A DNA stretch of 64,000 bases, taken from the NCBI GenBank assembly GCA_002150815.3, contig NDFF03000043.1, forward strand, positions 496,001 to 560,000. Reading direction: 5' to 3'. Below the pieces are notes generated by a model, which made no database searches, was not told where the DNA came from, and saw only the letters and a list, made by a program, of their open reading frames with translations. The stretch is from Grammothele lineata (lineage: Eukaryota; Basidiomycota; Agaricomycetes; Polyporales; Polyporaceae). Positions 48,909-60,639 of the stretch are shown piece after piece. The position numbers and the translations under genes were made by a program. How positions within the stretch are numbered: position 1 is the first letter of the stretch; each line of letters opens with the position of its first letter.

Positions 48909-50065
48909 CCCCCCCCCCCCCCCCCACAACCCGACTCGGACATCTATCATGGTGTTCGGGCGCGGACAGCCACCGACTTGAGCTTCTCGATGCCCAAGCC
49001 CCGCCGCCTTGCACACCGCTGCGCCCGCCCACGGCCAAACTTCGGCCGGTCCGGGACAACAATCACAACATCACAGATAGAGACCCGCGCACCGCCCGGC
49101 GCGCAGAGCGAGAAGGCGCGCTCGCCCGGATGCTTCTCCGGCGCGCGCGCCCGTGCATTCTTCCGCGCATGCCGGCTCGCTCCCGCGAGCCACCGCGCAT
49201 CCATCCCCGCACGCGCACCCTTCTATGTCACCAGTACGCGTGCATCGCGGTCGCCGGTCAGCGAGGCCCCCTAAGCCTCTCACAAAAGGCCTCTCGGACG
49301 CGCGCTGCAGTGTGCGCACCGCCCGCCCAGGCCGTCCGGGTGACGGATCCTCCGCTCCTAGAAGACCCTGCGTAGTGGTCGCGGGCGCGCTGCGCACGTA
49401 CACACGCGCCCTCTTCCCGCGCGGGCGGGGAAGCACGGTGCGATGATGGTCGATAGACGTCGGCTGGGGTCAAACCGGCGGCGGAGACCTCGCCCTACTA
49501 CTGGCAGCGACGCACAGTGCTCACATCACGCTCGCACGCTCGCAGACCGGCGGCGTACGATCTGCGCCCCGAACCCATCCACGGCCCATGGACCCACGGC
49601 CCGCGTACGTGGCGAGCGGAGTCGAAAATCCCATCTGTGTGTGCGTTTGTGGGTGCCCTTCCCCGGCGCGGGATCCCACCGTATGTCGTGATGGGCAGGG
49701 GGCGAGGCGTCGTAGATGACGATCTAGATCGTTGACATAATTCCCCGAGCGGGGGCGGCGCCGGCGGGGGGGCGGGGGGGGCGGGGGGCGCGTGTCGTTG
49801 AATATCGGATTTGTTTTGTTTTGGATTGAATTGGATTGTAGTACTTAGAATATGAGGGTATTAGGGGGCTCCGTCGATGGTAACAGGGATAGTGGGACAT
49901 GCGGTGCGAGACGTGCCGCGGTGTGCGAAAGGACAGTGTACAGGTGGGTTAACTTACACGACAAACTGAGCGGATGGTCCAACATGACTGGCAGAGATAT
50001 TGGGGAAAGGGCTTCGCATCGCAATACCCCGCACCGAACACAACGCGCGCACGCCGACCGACAAC
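48909..50065. other. GC-rich stretch without a supported gene
   Basis: From 48,909 to about 49,800 the sequence is unusually GC-rich, begins with a poly-C run and ends in a G-rich tract (about 49,745-49,795). Open frames on all strands are by-products of the composition. It ends at the 3' side of the exporter on the minus strand. Confidence 0.5.
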
Positions 50066-52117
50066 CTACACCTCAACGACCTTTTCGCCCGCCCCCTCGC
50101 CCTCCGAGCTCGTCTTCGACCCCGCGTTTTCCTGCAGCTGCAGCCCATACCTCCCATCCGTCGCAGTATGCATCGCAATCTCCCTAAGGAAGAACGTCGC
50201 GAGGAGCCCCCCGCCCGCGAGCCCGGTCATGACCCTCCACACGACGGCCATGGACGCCGCGAACGCGGCCTGCACCTCGGTGCGCGTCGGCTCCGGGAGC
50301 GTCGGGATCACGGGGATCGCGGCGTACGCGATCTCGATGCCCTGCGGGAACTGCGCGACGAACGCGCGCGGGAGGCGGGTTTTGAGCTCGTTTTGGAGGA
50401 TCGTGGCTGCGATGGTGACTCCCCATGTCTGTTGGCGCGAGTGAGTTCGAGAGGTCTAGGGGCGCATATAGCTACGTTTACCTGGGCGAAGGTGCGGAGG
50501 AAGTTCTGGAAAGCAAGTGCGGCGGCGAAGCGGTGCACGGGGATCGAAGCGAGAACCGGGAAGACAGTCGCAGACCACTGCACGAAGCGCTTCAGCAAGG
50601 GCGTTTGAGATCGCGAAAGGCACACGTACGATTATTCCGATACCAGCTGCGGTGATGATCTGGAAGCCAGCCCACATGCCCGTAGACGAGTCAGCCTTCA
50701 GAAGAGTGAAGAGCCCAAAGCCGATGAGCATGAGGATCCAGCCGGCGTAGTTCGCGGGTAGGTATCGTCCTCGCTTCTTGACGACACCGCCAGTTAGAAA
50801 AGACACAGGAGCGCAAATGAGAGTAGTAGCGAGCAGGTTGACGCTAGAGTGGATGGGGCTCGCATCCATGCAGGCCTGGAAGTACACAGGGAGATAGACT
50901 GTCGGCCGCGTCAGTAGAAGAACTCATACCGGTCATATTGGGCGCGACGTACACATAGTAGTCATGGTGACGATACCATGGAAGAACGTTGCGATGTACC
51001 TACATCCAGGTCAGTTGTCAGACGCGCTGAGAGTGGGACTTTGCTCACCCGCTGAGCGCAGTGCGGTTCTTCATAACGTCGGTAGGCGTCGTCGGTTCGC
51101 GAGGGACAAACGCTTCGTAGACAAAGAAGCCGAGAATGAAGACAAGACCAAGAATGAGTGGAGCTAGCACATGTCCCGAGCTCCAAGGGAACCGGATGCC
51201 GCCCCATGTTAGCGCGATCAAAGCCAACGTCGTGCCAACGATGATAATCAAGTTTCCGCTGCAAAGTGCCGTTCATATAGAGATGTAAGCAGGTGATCAT
51301 GGCGACTTACATCCAATCCACACGCGCGAGCTTCTCCGTCATGGAGCCTTCTGGGGTACGAACTCTGAGGAAGGCGGCTACCAGGAGGAATGCAATCCCC
51401 GCTAAGGGGAGGTTCAAGTCTGAAAAGCCGTGACGAACACGTCAGTCCACACTAGCACGAGAGAAAATCGCAACACGCACAGAAGAGCCAACGCCACGTG
51501 GCGTCCTGTGCGAGCGAACCGGCCTAATGGGATACGCGTTAAGTCACGCGGGGACGTACTAGTCGGGAGAGAACTCACAATAGACGGCCCCACCGCGCCT
51601 GCGAGAGCCCAGACGAGAATGAGCAGCCCTTGGTACGTGCCGCGTTCCGCCAAAGAAACCAAGTCTCCGAGGATGATCGATCCTAGGTTCACGATGGCGC
51701 CTCCACCCACACCTTGGACGGCTGCAATGGATATCCTTAGCATATATGCGCACATAACACAAGACTGCACTCACTTCGAGCTGCGATGAGCCAGTTCATG
51801 TTCTGCGCTGCCCCTGCGAGGGCACTCCCGAGGAGAAAGATCGCAATGCCGATGAGCATTATAGGCCGGCGACCGAAAACGTCCGCGAGACGTCCGGAGA
51901 AAGGCAGAATGGCTGTGCTTGCGAGGCCGTAGGCGGCCCCTATCCATACGAAGTTGTCACCGCCGTGGAGGTCGTTGGTCATAGTCGGGACCGCAGTGGA
52001 GACGGCGGTGAGGTCGAGTGCGCTGAGGAAGTTGGCGACGACGACGGCGATGAAACATAGCCAAAAACTGGAGCCCTTCCCGGGGCGCGCGGCGGGAGGG
52101 GCAGGAGGGGATGACAT
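50066..52117 (-). CDS. DHA2-type MFS exporter 3
   Basis: An intact 14-helix exporter on the minus strand, related to the two at 27,953 and 36,664. It starts MSSPPAPPAARPGKGSSFWL, then LDLTAVSTAVPTMTNDLHGG, GRLADVFGRRPIMLIG (motif A) and VQGVGGGAIVNLGSIILGDL. GPSI joins AGSLAQDATWRWLF over a GTGAGT intron. LTWGGIRFPWSSGHVLAP, VYLPVYFQACMDASPIHSSV and FGLFTLLKADSSTGMWAGF follow. A 52-nt intron (50,578-50,629) sits between GIGII and WSATVFPVLAS. The last exon gives TWGVTIAATILQNELKTRLP and a soluble tail ending GEKVVEV. Substrate unknown; most probably export of a metabolite or xenobiotic. Confidence 0.9.
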
Positions 52118-53598
52118 GGGGGCGTAGGTAGACGGGAGTTCTCGTTGAATGCGAACGGACGCTCGGCGAAGGGAGGACGGGGAGAAGGAGGCGGAGACCA
52201 GGGCGCCAGAAGCGCAGGCGGAAGCATATAACGACAGGAAACAGAACGGCGGGCAGTGAGATGCACGGACATCTCCACGCTTCGAATTCAGTCAGCGTAT
52301 ACACTACAGGCGGATTAGGCGGTGCAGCTGCAGGTCGTGGGGATGCCGCGGAGGAGATAACCGGACCTGCCATGTGTGCTCTCCGTGTGCTTTCGAATGG
52401 ATCATCACACCGGTTTCTCCAGCGGGCGCTGTTTGGTGGACGTCGGCCGAACCACTTATCACGATGGGCCACGGATGCGACGTCTTCTAGTCATGCGAAA
52501 GCGATCAGAATGGTTGAACAGGGCGCAACGCAGGCAAAACACCCACAATTCGAGCATACAAAGTGCTAGCCTCGGGCCGTCACCGGCCTCCCACGCGACG
52601 GCCTGTCCACGGGGCATAAGACCGGCTGCTTGCCTGAGCCTGCTGACTCGAGCGAAAGCGGAAATGTGGATGTGGTCTGCGCGCAAATAGAAGAGGTGTG
52701 GTCGAGGTGAAGATGTGGCGGAGGACCGGGCGACCGGCGGGGTCGTCGGGTGTTTACGGGATGACATAATCGATAGCTTACCAGCGTAACTCAAAGATTT
52801 TATTGCGCACGCGATAGACGCCCAAATGACGTTCTGGTTGACCGTTAACTCAGACTCGCTACTGCAGCTGGCCGTCGCCGTGCATGCTCAAAGTTCTTCT
52901 GCGGAAAAGTGCGTACACGATGACCTTTTGCCTGCGTGCGTGGAAGCGGCCCGTACTATATCGTCGTGATTATCTCACCCTTCTCGTTTCAGTGACCATC
53001 GCGAACAGCGCAACTATAGCCGGCATATGAAGAGGCTCTGTCTGCCTCGCCGTGCCACAGTGGACCTCCGCCCAGTTTTGAACCTTTAAACCAGCAGCGC
53101 CCCTCCCCTATGCGTTGAGTTTTGCTCTGCTGCTCTCCCCTGTCAGATCCTGATGTCTCTTTGCCCACACTAGCATGATAGCTCATCGCTGAACGATCAA
53201 GGAGGCGCCTACAACATCAAACCAACGTCCTTTCGGACCTCGGTGTACCCTTTCTACGCCGTCCTTCCTCCCACGCTTGCGCGGAGCGTCCACAAACATC
53301 CACTCCGGAGCGTCGTCAGGAGCGTATGGCTGGCTGTTATGGGCGCGCGTGGTGGTCGCGGACGCACCGTCGCTAGTAGTATCTTTTCTCCCGAACCAGT
53401 CCGAGTCACCAGCACCGGCACCAAGACGTCGTGCGCTCGATCCCTACGGGCGTGATGTCCGTGCACCGCTATCCCTCCCCCCTCTCAAGGGCTGCGCACG
53501 CAGCGGGACGGTACGCTCGTACTTCTCAACCATTTAAAAACCACCTCCGTCGCTCATCCTCCTCCTCTTGGCCGCCAGCGTTGGAATCTTCCTCCCAC
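52118..53598. other. Divergent intergenic, no gene recognised
   Basis: About 1.5 kb between divergently transcribed exporter 3 and DUF6534 gene E. Pyrimidine-rich sequence close to 53,599 fits a promoter and leader. No coding frame is supported. Confidence 0.45.
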
Positions 53599-55994
53599 AT
53601 GTACACCCCTCCTGAGCCCCCGGCTACGGTACTCGCGTCTCTCTCGCCGCGCTCCTCCGATGACCCCACGCTCGCCAACACGTTCGGGGCGTGGCTCATC
53701 TGCGCGAGCGTGGGTGCGATGTAAGTGGCGTCTCTTCTCATCGCGGGGGCGTACGTCTCACCTCACCTCCTGAACAGGTTGTACGGTTTGACGACGCATC
53801 AGACGTACCGGTATTTTCGCCTTTACCCGAGCGACAGTGTCGGGTTGAAGTCGATGGTGGGTAGCAGTGCTTCCTATTGCGTAAAATTTGCTGATAGCTT
53901 GAACAGACTGTAGCCCTTTTGTACGTCTTCCGTGTAATCGGCGTGTGCAGGAATGCTCACGTATCTCTCTAGCATACTGGATACCCTGCATACCGTCTCC
54001 AATGTTCATTTGTGGTTCGCATTCGGCCGCCGTCCGCTAACCTCTCTGGGTGACTGACGACTGCACAGTTACTACTACCTCGTCATAAATTATCTCAAAC
54101 CTCTTGCCCTTCTCAGTGGCGTCTGGTAAGCATCTCTTCCCTGTCGTTCGTCTCTTGCTCATCCTCTTTGGTAGGTCACTACGAGTACGTATGCGCGTGT
54201 CTGCCCAACGCGTTTCAACCATTCTCACCTCCATTCTCAGCTATCCATCACAGAAACAGTACGCGCCGTCTCGCACGTACCATGACGTTTTGCTCACGCC
54301 GATCACCAGACCCTTGTAATGCTACTTTCCCATGCGTACGTGTACAGCGACGGCCGGGCATTTTCGGGTCTCTGACGGCGGTATTCTAGATTTTTCCTAC
54401 GACGCATATTCTTATGTGAGTGGCGATCGCTAGGGCCTGTATATTAGCTGACGAACTGGAGCAGTGAGCGGTCGAAATATTCTCCCTGTCATTGTCATCG
54501 TATGTCGACTGCTTTTCTACCGTCGCTCCTTCTTCTCACTGTTCAACGTAGAGTTCTCTCATGGTCACCGAACTCGGTACGTTGAAGAATGTCCTTTCCC
54601 GAGTGGTGACTAATCGTTGTTCTGGGCGACAGCGTTCTCGATAGGCAAGCATCTTCCTCTCGCCATCTGTACGAAAGCTTACTCCCTCTTCCCCCAAAGC
54701 CGTCACCGTCATGACGTTAGTAAGGATTGCCGACACGTCCCAGCTGTAGCTCACACGACTCTTCGTATAGGTTTGTCCTTGTCACGTTCAGCGCATTCAA
54801 ATCCTACATGGTGCGTACCACGTTCTTCTCTCGTGGGATCGACCGCTCACCTTCGAGCAGTGGATGATATGGCTTATGCTCGCCAACGCGGTCCTCTTGG
54901 ACGTGCTTGTCACATCGCTCCTTATCTTCTTCTTGTGGAGGAGTAGAACTGGGTTCAAGAAGTACGTTTTGCGTAGGATTCCTTACCTTCCGCGTTGTGA
55001 TGTCGCCTTCAATACAGGACGGATTCAACACTAGACGTTCTGATGGTATACACCATCAACACAGGTGCGTGCTATCCTTTGTGCAACGTGTATCCTACTC
55101 ACGCTATCATGGTAGGTCTCTCGACAAGGTATTGTTTCTGCTGACCCGATCCGCACGTATCTCACACCTGGGGACTCCAGTCTCCTCACGATCCCTGCCA
55201 TGATATGCGTGAGTGCTCTCAGAATCGTGGTTCCCCGTGTCCATCTAATGGGAGAAACAGTCAATAACGATGCCTGACAACCTGCTATGGAGTTCGATAT
55301 ACGTCGTGGCGTCCAAGAGTGAGTCTCCTTCGAATATATCATAACATACTCTAACCGTATCGACAGTGTATGCGAATTCCCTCCTCGCCGTGTACGTCCT
55401 CCCACTCCATCGTCGCGATCATGATATAGTTGCGTCACTAACACTATTGTATTATCACGCAGTCTCAACTCGCGCCGCTCCATCGTCGACAAAGGCATGG
55501 AAGGCTTCGAGACGGGCTCCTTCGGGCTCCAGGTCGCCAGCCCGCGCGACCCCCGCCGGCTCGAGTGGATGTCGTCCTCTGCGCTCCGCGACCCCGTCGC
55601 CCCCGGCCTGCGTCGCGTGCCACAGGCCGCTGCGTCTGACGCTGCGTCTGATACGCCGAAAGTGAGTCGTGGTGGGCCCCCGCCTCTGCGTCGTCCCCCG
55701 CGCACCTCTCTCTTCCCTCCACCGCTTGCTAACGCATGCGCTCCACGGCTCCCCGCTTCCCAACAGGTCTCATACACAGTCATCGACGTGCGCGTGACGA
55801 CAGAGACGTTCGTTGAGATCGCCGCGGACGAGCGGGCTCGATCCGGACCCGGAACCGGAGTCGGAGTCGGAGTCGGAGTCGGGGTTGGGGTAGGGATGCC
55901 TCTTGCCACGCGCGGTCTTCGCGCGGCGCGTGTCCCTACCCCAGTCGACAAGTATGGCGGATTGGATCTCGACTCTGACGCGGCGTCTTTGTGA
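53599..55994 (+). CDS. DUF6534 family membrane protein E
   Basis: A polytopic membrane protein of unknown function. Exon 1 from 53,599 gives MYTPPEPPATVLASLSPRSS and TLANTFGAWLICASVGAM. A GTAAGT intron leads to LYGLTTHQTYRYFRLYPSDS. Later exons give YYYLVINYLKPLALLSGVW, MIWLMLANAVLLDVLVTSLL and FFLWRSRTGFKK, then VLMVYTINTG, VYANSLLAV and LNSRRSIVDKGMEGFETGSF. The long tail carries VIDVRVTTETFVEIAADE, a Gly-Val repeat and a stop at 55,994. The repeat comes from a GTCGGA hexanucleotide expansion inside the reading frame. It is closest to gene D. An overlapping 350-codon frame on the opposite strand is a composition shadow. Confidence 0.82.
55856..55895 (+). repeat. In-frame GTCGGA repeat encoding Gly-Val
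   Basis: About six imperfect hexanucleotide units in the last exon of DUF6534 gene E encode alternating Gly and Val. The unit is a multiple of three, so length changes would keep the frame. Confidence 0.92.
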
Positions 55995-57188
55995 GGTGAG
56001 ACGAACCCCATGGGCGTCGGGGGCTTCCTGGCCGCTGGCGTTGTCGATGAGGCGGGCGGCGGGGATCGGTGGACCGGGTACACGGCGCTGCGCGCGGGGC
56101 TAAAGCTGGAGGATTGGGGAACGGGGATAAGGGAGTGAGAGAAGGAACGTCAGGTGCGGGAGGTGCGCGGCGCACTGCGGCGTTGGGCTATTCTGCATTG
56201 TGACGAACGTGGCCGCGTTCGCGACGAGAGGACCCGACTTGCACGCACTCCGGGACCCTATCGAGGTTCTCGGAGAGAAGGTGAAGGTGCAGGGGCGCGG
56301 CGGTGGCGGGCGCTCCGGCACTGAAGGGAGAACTACGAAAGCGGTATCACCTGAGCTGCGACTTGTATTTTCGGATATAGGAGAAAGGTCCCCTCGAACT
56401 CGACCGTCGGATTCTGCGGTTGCGACTCCTGAACCATACGCGCACGACGCTGCACGCACAGACGCTCCTTCACGCCAGGCTACGCTGCCATTGGTCGCGA
56501 CGCCGGCTCCGGTGCTCACCGCGGGAGTGCGCGTGAAGACAGTGCAATGGGATCGATCAGGCCTAGGAGGGTTAACGTTCAATTCAGTGCGCGGCGCTTC
56601 GATCCTAGTTGAGGCGCTGCACGGCATCGATGTTCTTGGGCTGAGGGCACCGCCCATCTGTTTGAACGCCGCTAGCGAACGGGAGCCGAATGCACCGAAT
56701 AAGCGGCGCGAGGGCCAGGCCGCCCTTGCTAGGAGCCCTCATGCATCATGCCTCAGGAGTACTTGCGATTGTGCACTTCGTCGCGATCCCGACGTCTACT
56801 TCTTGATGATGTGTCTCTAGGATAGATGGGTGGAGAGGGCCTGCACGGCAGATCTAGAAGCGAACTGAAACTTCGGTGCCGCGCGGGAGCACATGAAGAG
56901 AAGGGATAGCATCTCTACCTTGCCTACGGGGTTGGAGATGGTCTGCACAGGGTAATATACAGTCTGCAAAGGCCGCGAACGGCCTGCCTTGATCCGAATA
57001 ACAGAGTAAATTACACGGTAAAGGGCTATTGAACGGAACCGTCCGCGACTCGATTTATCACGAAATGATACAGTCCACATTTCGGGAAATTCTCCAGACT
57101 CGGACCTATCTAACATACAACAGCCTGATGTACTCCACGGATGGACCTAGTGATGAACAAAACGAGCGGACAGTATAGACACGCGAAC
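55995..57188. other. Convergent intergenic with overlapping unsupported frames
   Basis: Between 56,100 and 56,820 there are two long opposite frames, 185 codons on the minus and 206 on the plus strand. Neither has a recognisable domain, and at most one could be real. The remaining part to the P450 stop shows nothing. Confidence 0.4.
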
Positions 57189-59381
57189 TCAAAGTCTGTG
57201 AATAAACTCGAAACCACAACTGAGGTCGCCCTGAAAGCCTATGGTGCTCGCGGCGTGAATATAAGCTTGCACTCCCTCGACGCCGGGCGGACGACCTAGC
57301 ACACGCACGCATACATTCATTTTCGCGTCAGCGACCGCAAACTCCAGCGTACAGTCGAGACCACGACACAGCATATGGACACTCACGAACGCGTCCCTCG
57401 GCGCCATCGTCTCCTCGTTCGTCTCGCGCGCGTCGGCGGAGAGGTCAAAGTTGAGCACGAGCGCGGCCACCGTCATGCGGAAGACGAGCTGCGCCTGGTA
57501 GCGCCCCGGGCACGCGCGCGTGCCCGCGCCGAAGGGGATGAAGTGCTGGTGCATCCTGCGCGAGGGCGTCAGCGACAGTGTCCGGTGAAGGCCATCGCGC
57601 ACACAGGATGGCGTACCTCGCGAGGCGTTCCAAGTCACCGTCGGGCGCGCCTGGTGCAGGAAGCCACCGCTCGGGGTCGAAGAAGTCGGGGTTGGCGAAC
57701 ACGTCCGGGTCGCGGTGCATGCTCCACGCTTGGGTGCCTACTACGGTCCCTGGCGGGAGCGCGTAGCCCATCAGGTCGAAGGAGCTCGCGGGCTCCCCGC
57801 GCGCGTGCGCTTCGTCGGAGGAGGAGGGAGGGACCATGCGCTCGAGTAGGGAGGAGACTGCGCCGTACATCCTGAAACCTGGATCGAGTAGTATCAGCGC
57901 CAACAGATACTGGTGTGGGGATGGGTGTATGCGGGCGCACCTTCGTTGACGAACGCGGTCAGGTACTCTTGCTTGAGCAGGACGGTGTAGTCGGGGAAGG
58001 TGCGCCGGTCGGGGATGACTTCGTCGAGCTCGCGCCGGAGCTTGAGCACGACGTCGTGGCGGCGGCTGAGCTCCCAGAGCATGAAGCCGAACGTCGCAGT
58101 TGACGTATCGACTCCCCCGATGCTGAGATGGGTGCATCAGCGCACGTCGCGATGTGCAGAGAGAAGGGAGACAGACAGATGGGACATGCACTCGGAGACG
58201 ATATCTTGATCTGACAGGGGACTAGGGGTGGGCGACATGCGTTGCACGAGCATGCGCGACATGAGCGGTGTTGTCCTGTCGGAGTCGTGTGGGGGATCAT
58301 CTGTTCGCGACTGCTTGTGCAGCTCGTTGAAGCGCCCTCGAACAAACTGCAGCGAATCAGCGCTCAGCCAGGGCGAGAAGCAACGCAAACGTACTGCTGC
58401 GAGAACGTCGTCGGAGTGGTACAGAGCCTGCCACGTGCGGCGAGGAATGTAACCGAGCGCGCTCCATATCCAGGTGGGTAACGAGGCACGCTGTGTACGA
58501 GTACGGTTGGCAGGGAACATACGCGCGTGCAAGAGAGCGGCTCACCAGAATGGTCCGAAGGGGGAAGTAACGAAGCGCCGTGCATAGGGGCTCTTCGACG
58601 CGTGATGACCATCGTTGGACGGCAAGAGGCTCGAGCCCGAGGACGGATACCCGCGCGACGTCCACCAGGAGGTGACGTAGAAGGTCGATGGCATCTATTG
58701 ATTGTCGACGATCGTCGTCCAACGCCTGCGGGAAATGAGGGTGGGATTGAGCGCATGTATCCCGCACGGAACGCTCGAGAACTTACTTCGATGAGGCGTA
58801 TTATGCAGTCGACGAAGTCCCGTTGAAACCGAGATATGTGGGAGAGGGAGTAGTGGGCCGCGTACGCCTTCCTCCGCATATTGTGTTCGATCTCGGTGAG
58901 CGAAGTCATCCTAGAACCGGATAAATAGATCCTCGCATCATACGGAGAAAACATAGAAAACGCACGAATGATCATGGTTATCACTAGAGGACGTAATGCG
59001 TGAGCATTGGGGATTGATTAGAACGAGGGTGGCCTACGTTACCAAAGCCTTGTAGAACGCACTCTTGTGCAACTTATTCACACAGTACACGCTCTTCATG
59101 GCGTCCCGGTCGCAGAACACGACTTTCCGCGGTCCTACCCGGACGATGGGGCCGTACCGTTCGAAGAGGTCGTGGAGGGTGTTGCATTGGAGGGTGCGAG
59201 CGGCTTGAAGGACCAGCCAGAGGTTGGACGCCGCGGCGTACCAGGGCCCGGGTATTCCAGCGAGGGGAGACCAGAAGAAGTTGTACGTCATTGCCGCGCA
59301 CTGATAAACGACGAGGAGACCGAGCGCGAGGAGAGATATTGCGCCCCCGTCTATGCCAGATAGAAGGTTGAGGCCAGCCAT
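57189..59381 (-). CDS. Cytochrome P450 monooxygenase 2
   Basis: An E-class P450 on the minus strand, expected on the endoplasmic reticulum. It starts MAGLNLLSGIDGGAISLLAL with a membrane anchor, then the hinge WSPLAGIPGPWYAAAS. Next come RYGPIVRVGPRKVVFCDRDA, MRRKAYAAHYSLSHI (C-helix region) and the I-helix GGVDTSTATFGFMLWELSRR. The K-helix ExxR is EGFR, spliced over an intron (NEG/FRMYGA). Then YALPPGTVVGTQAWSMHRDP, FDPERWLP (PERF-like) and the haem loop FGAGTRACPG, which is fully canonical. Compared with P450 1 it keeps the arginine of FxxGxRxCxG, so the two are not recent duplicates. An in-frame ATG at 59,567 would add 62 low-complexity residues; I chose 59,381 because the anchor follows directly. 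The substrate is unknown. Confidence 0.87.
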
Positions 59382-60639
59382 GCCAGCGGGATGAGCCTGG
59401 AGTCGGGAGGAGGAAACGGAGAAGAGAACGGTCCAAGTCGGGGGGAGAACCAGACGGGGAGGAAGGCCTGCTGGTATGCTGGTGGCTGGAAGGCGCTTCC
59501 CCGTTGTGGGCGCAAGGGCAAGTCGTGGGATCATCGCGGTTGCCGACGTATTATCGGAGCGGCACATTGCATCGCCGTCGACCGCATTGCGGCAGCACAG
59601 TGCACTTTGGGGGGTGAAGCTCCGGAACCCGTGTCGCTTAGCGACTGGGAGGGTTCAGATGATTCCATTGACGTCTTCCTTGGCTTGCCCGCAGGCTTCC
59701 CCTTGTCCGAGCGATGGGTTCGTGACTTTCCGCTGATGTATTTCCGCCCCCAACGTATACGAAAACGACATCGAGGGTCCCCAGAAGCATGAGCGAAGAC
59801 ACAGGCACCAAGGGAGGCAAAGAGAAAGAGCGGCGAAGACAGGCGGGTTCTGGAGAAGTCCGATGCCGGAGTGTAGGAGGAAGCAGAACGTCTGAGAGCG
59901 ACTAGCTCGTGAAAAGAAGGGGGTACAGCATCACGGACAAACACAATAGTCCTTTGACGTCCCAGATCTTCCCAACGGGCCCACTCGCAACAAGCCATCA
60001 ACACACTGGAGCTCACTTGAACGCGGAGCTTGACATGTTCGTACGAGATGAACTTGGACATCCGATTGAGAGCCGATTGAGCAATGAGGACACATCGATC
60101 GAGGCGGGGACAAGATGGAAGAAGGCGGCCCGGAGTCGAGATGATGAGACTTTGAGGCGGCTAGACGTGGTGTATTGCACCTCCGAGGCTGCATGATACC
60201 ATATGAGCGAGGCTAGTCAAGGTAGACGGAATTTCCAGGAAGGAGACTAGGTGGGAGACGGGGGACGGTAGGACTTCGCAGGACGCGTCGCGGTTGCGGC
60301 CGCAGCCAAAATGAGCAATGCTATAGCACGTGACTTTACACCTTAGTCAGCTGTTTGATCGACTCGTCCGTGCGGCCCCGCCGCCGCGGAGCTTTCCCGC
60401 CCTCCAATCGACAGCGTACAGGGCCACCCGTCCGCGACAGACTCAGGCGGCCGACATACCGTACATATGTATCTCCACTGCATCGTGAGCGGGAGCATGA
60501 TTGTCGATGTTGTCTCTCGGTCAGCAATTAAGTAAGTACAATGCGCCTCGAGAAAGGCTCGCAAGGGCAAGTCGGTCGCTATCTGACATCGCGTCTGACT
60601 CTCCCATATGCATTATTCTGTTGTGATTATAGATATATA
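59382..60639. other. Intergenic, no gene recognised
   Basis: About 1.26 kb between the start of P450 2 and the 3' end of DUF6534 gene F, both on the minus strand. A 176-codon minus frame (59,531-60,061) has no recognisable domain. It probably contains the P450 promoter. Confidence 0.45.

Noticed and set aside
48747..49274. Open frame across the N gap
   Set aside because: It runs through ambiguous bases and poly-C, so the frame is not real evidence of coding.
55031..56083. 350-codon minus-strand open frame
   Set aside because: It lies opposite the last exons of DUF6534 gene E, is Arg/Ser/Pro-rich and has no domain; the plus-strand frame carries the conserved family sequence.
56100..56820. 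Opposing 185- and 206-codon frames
   Set aside because: They overlap on opposite strands, and neither has a known motif or splice sites; kept only as a note on the intergenic region.
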